In this document: piece after piece, positions 58,751 through 64,000 of the stretch
How the letters are laid out: each line of letters begins with the position of its first letter
Numbering within the stretch: position 1 is the first letter of the stretch
Source of the DNA: an uncultured Peptococcaceae bacterium
GTDB taxonomy: Bacteria; Bacillota; Peptococcia; Peptococcales; Peptococcaceae
DNA: 64,000 bases
Assembly: GCA_910585405.1 (NCBI GenBank)
Contig: CAJUDO010000014.1
Location: forward strand, 1-64,000
Direction: 5' to 3'
Translations under genes and position numbers: made by a program
Notes under the pieces: model-generated
What the model was told of the DNA's origin: nothing
The model's input: the letters and a program-made list of their open reading frames with translations, nothing else
The model's database searches: none

Positions 58751-58803
58751 GGGAGCGAAGAAAAATATGTACGATTGGCGCGGGAGAGGTCTCGCGTCCA
58801 CAC

Positions 58804-58846
58804 AAGCAGACAGCCGATGAGATACAAGGTGGCTGTCTGCTTTTTG
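58804..58846 (+). terminator. Terminator of the small lipoprotein gene
   Basis: AAGCAGACAGCC (58804-58815) pairs perfectly with GGCTGTCTGCTT (58831-58842), followed by TTT. Confidence 0.8.
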
Positions 58847-58910
58847 CGGTTATGGTATAAAACTGTGCGAGAATTTTGCCGATAAATTACAGGAAGTGAG
58901 TGGTTCTGTA

Positions 58911-58939
58911 TTGCGTCAAAATAAAAAAGAGTTTATAAT
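58911..58939 (+). promoter_or_regulatory. Promoter of the glycolytic operon
   Basis: TTGCGT (58911-58916) and a perfect TATAAT (58934-58939) are 17 bases apart, about 40 bases before pgk. No CggR-type operator is obvious and gapA is not in the window. Confidence 0.7.
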
Positions 58940-58977
58940 AAATTTAATATGTAAAATTGGAAGGATGCGATAAATTT

Positions 58978-60165
58978 ATGACAAAAAAAGCAATGCAGGA
59001 CATTGAATTAACCGGAAAACGAGTGTTGATTCGAGTAGATTTTAATGTCCCAAGAAGTAAAACGACTGGTGAAATCACCAATGATGTGAGAATTCAGGCT
59101 GGTGTGCCTACGATTAAATATCTGGTAGAGCAGGGCGCGAAAGTAATCATTATGACCCATATGGGACGCCCGAAAGGTGAGGTAAAGGAAGAACTGCGTC
59201 TGGACCGTGTGGCAGAGCGTTTAGCGGAGTTATTGGGACAGCCGGTGAAAAAACTGAATACAACAGTGGGCCCGGAAGTAGAAGATGCAGTAGACGCCAT
59301 GCAGAATGGCGATATTATTATGTTGGAAAATGTTCGTTTCCTGCCTGGTGAAACGGAAAATGACCCAGAGTTGGCCAAACAGCTTGCTGCTTTGGGAGAT
59401 ATATTTGTGAATGATGCTTTTGGTACAGCACATCGTGCCCATTGTTCCACTGAGGGCGTTGGACATATCCTGCCTGGTGTGATGGGCTTTTTGATGGAAA
59501 AAGAAATTTCTGTGCTGGGTAAAGCGCTGAGCGAAGCGGAACGTCCTTTTGTAGCTATCGTAGGCGGTTCAAAAATTTCCGACAAAATCGGCGTGGTGCA
59601 GAATTTACTGCAAAAGGTAGATTGTCTGATTATTGGCGGCGGCATGGCCAATACTTTCCTGAAAGCAAAGGGCTATGAGATGGGGACTTCTTTGGTGGAA
59701 AATGATAAAATTGATTTGGCCTTGGAAATTATGCAGCATGCAGAGCAGTTGGGGAAAAAGCTGCTGATTCCTGTAGATTTGACTGTAGCAGATGGGATTG
59801 AACAGCCGGAAACAGCACAGACTGTAGCAGTGAATGCAGTTCCAGCGGACAAAATGGCATTGGATATTGGGCCAGAAACGGTAAAAATGTATGTTTCTGC
59901 TGTAGCAGATGCGAAAACTGTAATCTGGAACGGTCCAATGGGCGTGTTTGAGGTAGATGCGTTTGCTGTAGGGACCAACGCTGTGGCGCAGGCTGTGGCT
60001 GACTGCACTGCATATACTATTGTGGGCGGCGGCGATTCCGTGGCTTCTATTGAAAAATTTGGTTTGAACGATAAAATTAATCATATTTCTACTGGCGGCG
60101 GCGCTTCTCTGGAATTTTTGGAAGGGAAAAAATTGCCAGGTATTGAAGTATTACAAGACAAATAA
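58978..60165 (+). CDS. pgk: Phosphoglycerate kinase
   Basis: This 395-residue glycolytic enzyme makes ATP from 1,3-bisphosphoglycerate. The N-terminal VLIRVDFNVP, MTHMGRPKGE, the VNDAFGTAHRAHCSTEGV hinge region and the nucleotide site GGGDSVASIEKFGL are all present. ATG 58978 follows GGAAGGATG; the in-frame ATG at 58957 is rejected. It heads pgk-tpiA-gpmI-eno. Confidence 0.96.
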   Translation: MTKKAMQDIELTGKRVLIRVDFNVPRSKTTGEITNDVRIQAGVPTIKYLVEQGAKVIIMTHMGRPKGEVKEELRLDRVAERLAELLGQPVKKLNTTVGPEVEDAVDAMQNGDIIMLENVRFLPGETENDPELAKQLAALGDIFVNDAFGTAHRAHCSTEGVGHILPGVMGFLMEKEISVLGKALSEAERPFVAIVGGSKISDKIGVVQNLLQKVDCLIIGGGMANTFLKAKGYEMGTSLVENDKIDLALEIMQHAEQLGKKLLIPVDLTVADGIEQPETAQTVAVNAVPADKMALDIGPETVKMYVSAVADAKTVIWNGPMGVFEVDAFAVGTNAVAQAVADCTAYTIVGGGDSVASIEKFGLNDKINHISTGGGASLEFLEGKKLPGIEVLQDK

Positions 60166-60186
60166 AAACAGAATGGGGGAGTTGCT

Positions 60187-60939
60187 TTGCGGAAACCCAT
60201 TATCATAGCAAATTGGAAAATGTATAAAAACAGAGCAGCGGCGGTTGCTTTTTGCCAAGCGCTGGTGCCGTTGTTGCATACAACAGAAAAGGCGGATATT
60301 GTAATCTGTGCGCCTTTTACACAACTAGATGTGTTAGCAGATGCATTGGCAGGCAGTGCTGTGGGAGTCGGTGCGCAGAACTTTTATCCCGCTGCGGAGG
60401 GGGCATTCACTGGAGAGGTGAGCTTGCCCATGCTGCAGGAGTTGGGTGTACGATATGTAATTGTCGGGCATTCGGAACGGCGGGAGCTGTTTCACGAGGA
60501 CGATATGTTGGTGCGACAGAAGGTACAGGCAGCCTATGCTGCAGGAATACAGCCTATTCTTTGTGTAGGGGAACGTTTAGAGCAGAGAGAACAGGACATG
60601 ACTGTGGAAGTGTGCAGCGGACAACTGCTGTCGGCAATTAACGGACTTACAGGAACACAGTTGCGGACGCTTATAGTGGCTTATGAGCCGATTTGGGCCA
60701 TCGGCACAGGAAAGACTGCTACGGCAGCGGATGCGGAGCAGGTAATCAGCGCTTTGCGTCAGGCTGTGGCTGCACAGTATGGACAGGCTGTGGCTGACTG
60801 TGTGCGTTTTCAATATGGCGGAAGCGTAAAACCGGAAAATATTTCTCAACTGATGGCACAGCCCAATGTTGACGGTGCCTTGGTTGGCGGAGCAAGTTTA
60901 AAAGCAGAGAGCTTTATTCAGTTAGTGCATTATGCGTAA
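60187..60939 (+). CDS. tpiA: Triosephosphate isomerase
   Basis: This 250-residue enzyme interconverts dihydroxyacetone phosphate and glyceraldehyde 3-phosphate. The catalytic set is Lys in IIANWKM, His in VIVGHSERR and Glu in VAYEPIWAIGTG, with the phosphate loop QYGGSVKPEN. The start is TTG 60187 with GGGGGAG upstream, which gives the exact family N-terminus (MRKPIIIANWKM). Confidence 0.95.
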   Translation: MRKPIIIANWKMYKNRAAAVAFCQALVPLLHTTEKADIVICAPFTQLDVLADALAGSAVGVGAQNFYPAAEGAFTGEVSLPMLQELGVRYVIVGHSERRELFHEDDMLVRQKVQAAYAAGIQPILCVGERLEQREQDMTVEVCSGQLLSAINGLTGTQLRTLIVAYEPIWAIGTGKTATAADAEQVISALRQAVAAQYGQAVADCVRFQYGGSVKPENISQLMAQPNVDGALVGGASLKAESFIQLVHYA

Positions 60940-60977
60940 TGATTGTAGGTATGCAACGTATTGTAGGGGGGACATCT

Positions 60978-62510
60978 GTGAAAGGAAAACATATGCCTGT
61001 TGTGCTGATGATTCTGGATGGCTGGGGAATCAGTGAACAGACAGATGGAAATGCAATAGCCAAAAGCAATACCAAAAATATGGATAGATTGTGGGCGAAC
61101 TATGGACATAGTCAACTGCAATGTTCCGGTGAGGCAGTGGGTTTGCCGGACGGGCAGCAGGGCAATTCGGAAGTCGGACATCTCAATCTGGGTGCAGGCC
61201 GAGTTGTGTATCAGGAACTGACCAGAATTAATCAGGCGGTGCGCAACCATACTCTGCAGGATAATGCAGCGTTTCAGCAGGTCATGGATGCATGTTTGCA
61301 GCAGAGAAAACCGCTGCATCTCATGGGTTTGGTATCGCCGGGCGGCGTGCATAGCCATAGCAGTCATCTTTATGGTTTATTGGAATTAGCTGCGGCCAAG
61401 GGATTACAGGAAGTATATGTACATTGCTTTTTAGATGGTCGTGATGTGGGACCGTCTACGGGACTGGGCTTTGTAGAAGAATTGGAAGATAAGCTGTGTC
61501 AGATAGGCGTTGGAAAGATTGCAACGGTATCAGGACGTTATTATGCCATGGACAGAGACAATCGTTGGGAGCGGGTTGAAAAGGCATACCGGGCCATGAC
61601 TGAAGGTGCAGGTGAGAGCGCTGACGGTGCAGCACAGGCAGTGCAGCAGTCTTATGCCCAGGGGACGACAGATGAATTTATGTTGCCAACTGTGATTAAA
61701 GCTGCTTCCGGTCAGCCGGTGGCGAAGATTAGCGCGGGAGATGGTGTCATCTTTTTCAATTTCCGTGGCGATAGAGCTAGAGAAATTACCAAAGCTTTTG
61801 TGAATAAAGACTTTTCTCAATTTGAGCGGACGTACCTGCATGTGAATTTTGTTGCCATGACGCAATATGAAGACGGGCTGGATGTAACAGTGGCCTTTCC
61901 TCCGCAGGATTTGCAGAATACGCTGGGGGAAGTGCTGGCCGATCATCATATCAAACAATTTCGTGTAGCAGAAACAGAAAAATATGCCCATGTGACATTT
62001 TTCTTTAACGGCGGTGTAGAAGAACCCAATGCCTTAGAGGATCGCTTGCTTGTTCCGTCACCTAAAGTGGCCACCTATGACTTACAGCCAGAAATGAGCG
62101 CTGTTCAGGTAAAGGAACAGCTAATCAAAGCGATTGAGAGCGGGGAATATCCGTTTATACTGGTCAATTTCGCCAATACCGATATGGTGGGACACACCGG
62201 TATCATGGAGGCGGCCTGCAAGGCGGTAGAGACAGTGGACTGCTGTGTGGGAGAAGTAGCGGACGCTGTGCAGAAGGCGGGCGGCGCACTTTTGATTACC
62301 GCTGACCATGGCAACGCGGAACAAATGATTGACCCGATAAAGAAAACGCCGCATACAGCGCACACGGCGAACCCCGTTCCGTTTATTGCGGTGACAACTA
62401 CAGCATGCAAGGTAAAGGATGGTTCCTTGCAGGATGTAGCGCCTACTGTGTTGGCATTGCTGGGTGTAGAACAGCCAGCGGAGATGACAGGAAGCAGTCT
62501 GATTCAGTAG
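60978..62510 (+). CDS. gpmI: Cofactor-independent phosphoglycerate mutase
   Basis: This 510-residue, metal-dependent enzyme interconverts 3- and 2-phosphoglycerate. Asp14 (VVLMILDGWG), phosphorylated Ser64 (GQQGNSEVGHLN), RYYAMDRDNRWER and C-terminal ITADHGNAEQM match the family. GTG 60978 after AGGGGGGA is preferred to ATG 60939, which lies at the tpiA stop. Confidence 0.95.
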   Translation: MKGKHMPVVLMILDGWGISEQTDGNAIAKSNTKNMDRLWANYGHSQLQCSGEAVGLPDGQQGNSEVGHLNLGAGRVVYQELTRINQAVRNHTLQDNAAFQQVMDACLQQRKPLHLMGLVSPGGVHSHSSHLYGLLELAAAKGLQEVYVHCFLDGRDVGPSTGLGFVEELEDKLCQIGVGKIATVSGRYYAMDRDNRWERVEKAYRAMTEGAGESADGAAQAVQQSYAQGTTDEFMLPTVIKAASGQPVAKISAGDGVIFFNFRGDRAREITKAFVNKDFSQFERTYLHVNFVAMTQYEDGLDVTVAFPPQDLQNTLGEVLADHHIKQFRVAETEKYAHVTFFFNGGVEEPNALEDRLLVPSPKVATYDLQPEMSAVQVKEQLIKAIESGEYPFILVNFANTDMVGHTGIMEAACKAVETVDCCVGEVADAVQKAGGALLITADHGNAEQMIDPIKKTPHTAHTANPVPFIAVTTTACKVKDGSLQDVAPTVLALLGVEQPAEMTGSSLIQ

Positions 62511-62622
62511 GGCATCATGCTATTTTGCAATTGCTGTTGACTATGGTACAGAAAACAAGTCAATAAATAAAGAGTTTAAAAACAAAAATATCTTTGTTTC
62601 AATAAAGAGGAGGAAGATTCCA

Positions 62623-63909
62623 ATGAGTATGATTACTGATGTGTATGCAAGAGAAATTTTAGATTCCCGTGGTAATCCAACGGTAGAAGTGGATGTTTAT
62701 CTGGAGGATGGCGCGTTCGGTCGGGCAGCTGTTCCTTCCGGCGCATCTACAGGAGCTTTTGAAGCTGTAGAACTCCGTGACGGGGATAAAGACCGTTATC
62801 TGGGAAAGGGAACATTAAATGCAGTAGATAATGTAAACACTTTAATCGCTCCCGGCTTAATTGGTTTGGATGCAACAGACCAGAGCGGCATTGACCGTTT
62901 CCTGATTGAACTTGACGGCACTGACAATAAGGGCAAACTGGGTGCAAATGCTATTTTAGGAGTATCCTTAGCTGTGGCAAAAGCCGCCGCAGACTCAGCA
63001 GGACTGCCCCTTTATCGTTATATCGGCGGCGCAAATGCGAAGGTACTACCTTCACCGATGATGAATATTCTGAATGGTGGGAAGCATGCGGATAACAATG
63101 TAGATATTCAGGAATTTATGGTTATGCCGTTGGGTGCAGAGACCTTCAGTGAAGCGCTGCGTATGGGTACAGAAGTGTTCCACAGTCTGAAAAAAGTTTT
63201 GAAGGGTAAAGGTTACAATACTGCTGTAGGTGACGAGGGCGGTTTTGCACCAAACTTAGGCTCCAATGAGGAAGCTTTGGCGGTGATTGTGGAGGCAATT
63301 AAAGCAGCCGGCTATGAACCAGGTAAAGATGTATATTTGGCTTTGGATGTTGCGTCCACAGAACTGTATCACGATGGAATTTATGAATTAGCCGGTGAAG
63401 GCGTGAAAAAGACAGCTGCTGAAATGGTAGATTTTTATGAAGAATTATGCAGCAAATATCCGGTAATTTCCATCGAAGATGGTCTGGCCGAAGAAGACTG
63501 GGAAGGCTGGAAGATGATGACGGAACGGTTGGGCAAAAAAGTACAGTTGGTCGGCGATGATTTGTTTGTAACCAACACCCGTCGGCTGTCAAAGGGAATT
63601 GCGCAGGATACTGCGAACGCAATTTTAGTAAAAGTAAATCAGATTGGGACGCTGACAGAGACATTGGAAGCAGTGGAAATGGCAAAACAGGCTGGTTATA
63701 CTGCAATTATTTCCCATCGTTCCGGTGAAACGGAAGATGCCACCATCGCAGACATTGCAGTGGCCACCAATGCCGGTCAAATTAAAACCGGTGCGCCTTC
63801 CAGAAGCGACCGTGTGGCAAAATACAACCAACTGTTGCGTATCGAAGAAGAACTGGACGATGTAGCCGTTTACAACGGAATCAAGAGCTTTTACAATCTG
63901 AAAAAGTAA
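62623..63909 (+). CDS. eno: Enolase
   Basis: This 428-residue enzyme converts 2-phosphoglycerate to phosphoenolpyruvate. Motifs are YAREILDSRGNPTVEVDV at the N-terminus, the lid SGASTGAFEA, metal-site segments SIEDGLAEEDWEGW and LVGDDLFVTN, and SHRSGETEDATIADIAVA. AGGAGGAAG precedes the ATG. It lies 112 bases after gpmI with a possible weak promoter (TTGACT at 62537-62542), so it may be both cotranscribed and separately started. Confidence 0.97.
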   Translation: MSMITDVYAREILDSRGNPTVEVDVYLEDGAFGRAAVPSGASTGAFEAVELRDGDKDRYLGKGTLNAVDNVNTLIAPGLIGLDATDQSGIDRFLIELDGTDNKGKLGANAILGVSLAVAKAAADSAGLPLYRYIGGANAKVLPSPMMNILNGGKHADNNVDIQEFMVMPLGAETFSEALRMGTEVFHSLKKVLKGKGYNTAVGDEGGFAPNLGSNEEALAVIVEAIKAAGYEPGKDVYLALDVASTELYHDGIYELAGEGVKKTAAEMVDFYEELCSKYPVISIEDGLAEEDWEGWKMMTERLGKKVQLVGDDLFVTNTRRLSKGIAQDTANAILVKVNQIGTLTETLEAVEMAKQAGYTAIISHRSGETEDATIADIAVATNAGQIKTGAPSRSDRVAKYNQLLRIEEELDDVAVYNGIKSFYNLKK

Positions 63910-63957
63910 GTCGCAAGAGAAGCCGGAGAAAAATAGAAAGAAAAAGAGATTTTTTCA

Positions 63958-63986
63958 TTGCAATTTCTCTCTGTATCTGCTAGAAT
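63958..63986 (+). promoter_or_regulatory. Promoter of the next gene outside the window
   Basis: TTGCAA (63958-63963) and TAGAAT (63981-63986) are 17 bases apart. In many relatives secG follows eno, but the gene itself is not visible here. Confidence 0.5.
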
Positions 63987-64000
63987 AGGTGCATTGAGTA

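Noticed and set aside
1..64000. CRISPR arrays, rRNA, tmRNA, complete insertion sequences or prophage genes
   Set aside because: No regularly spaced repeats, no rRNA-like segments, no transposase frames with terminal repeats and no phage structural genes were seen.

Overview
The window comes from a low-to-mid GC member of the Bacillota (Firmicutes). It has T-box leaders, GGAGG ribosome sites with many GTG/TTG starts, a lipoprotein-rich exported proteome and the PyrK/PyrD type 1B dihydroorotate dehydrogenase. A SpoIIP homologue and a LonB-type protease point to an endospore-forming lineage, either Clostridia or spore-forming Negativicutes. I cannot name the genus.

Layout. 1-3.7 kb: a small DUF7662-like gene, then a tryptophan transporter operon (trpXYZ) behind a Trp T-box, with a 9-codon leader peptide carrying tandem Trp codons between T-box and trpX. 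4.2-7 kb: comEA, tRNA-Cys and tRNA-Leu, a decayed SLC13 transporter and a divergent oxidoreductase/HxlR pair. 7-11.6 kb (minus strand): a TAXI-type TRAP transporter behind a second T-box that reads as Phe-specific, followed after a hairpin by a 2-hydroxyacid dehydrogenase. 11.7-18.5 kb: an exported GH26-like protein with a 29-residue membrane peptide downstream, rarA, tRNA-Pro and a multidomain cell-wall amidase. 18.9-21.8 kb: pyrC-pyrK-pyrD.

21.8-29.6 kb is the most unusual part. The last 59 bases of pyrD, ending exactly at its stop codon, recur with one mismatch at 29550-29608, and the DNA between the copies is visibly AT-richer. This looks like a genomic island inserted at the 3' end of pyrD. 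It carries ferredoxin, flavoprotein, SLC13 transporter, ferredoxin and flavoprotein genes, then a LysR regulator and an NmrA-like oxidoreductase. I read it as an uptake-plus-reduction system for an unidentified organic anion. No integrase is visible. 29.9-37 kb holds a second system of related logic: an SLC13 transporter, two paralogous FMN/4Fe-4S/FAD ene-reductase-type enzymes and a LysR gene. Both paralogues sit behind the same 71-base promoter element.

37-51 kb: a lipoprotein, rpsT (TTG start, hairpin in its leader), spoIIP, a branched-chain-amino-acid-type ABC transporter in five genes, a parS-like site, a stalk-domain protein, argF-argG behind ArgR-like boxes, and a GH18 stalk-domain protein. 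50.6-64 kb: a MATE exporter, an ArsC/Spx-like protein, lonB, an MFS exporter, an amidase, an ABC-F ATPase, a small lipoprotein and the glycolytic run pgk-tpiA-gpmI-eno.

Taken together the window shows amino-acid economy controlled by tRNA-sensing leaders (Trp, Phe) and probably ArgR, anaerobic reductive metabolism with dedicated anion uptake, and envelope/spore functions. All assignments come from reading the sequence by eye; no searches were run.
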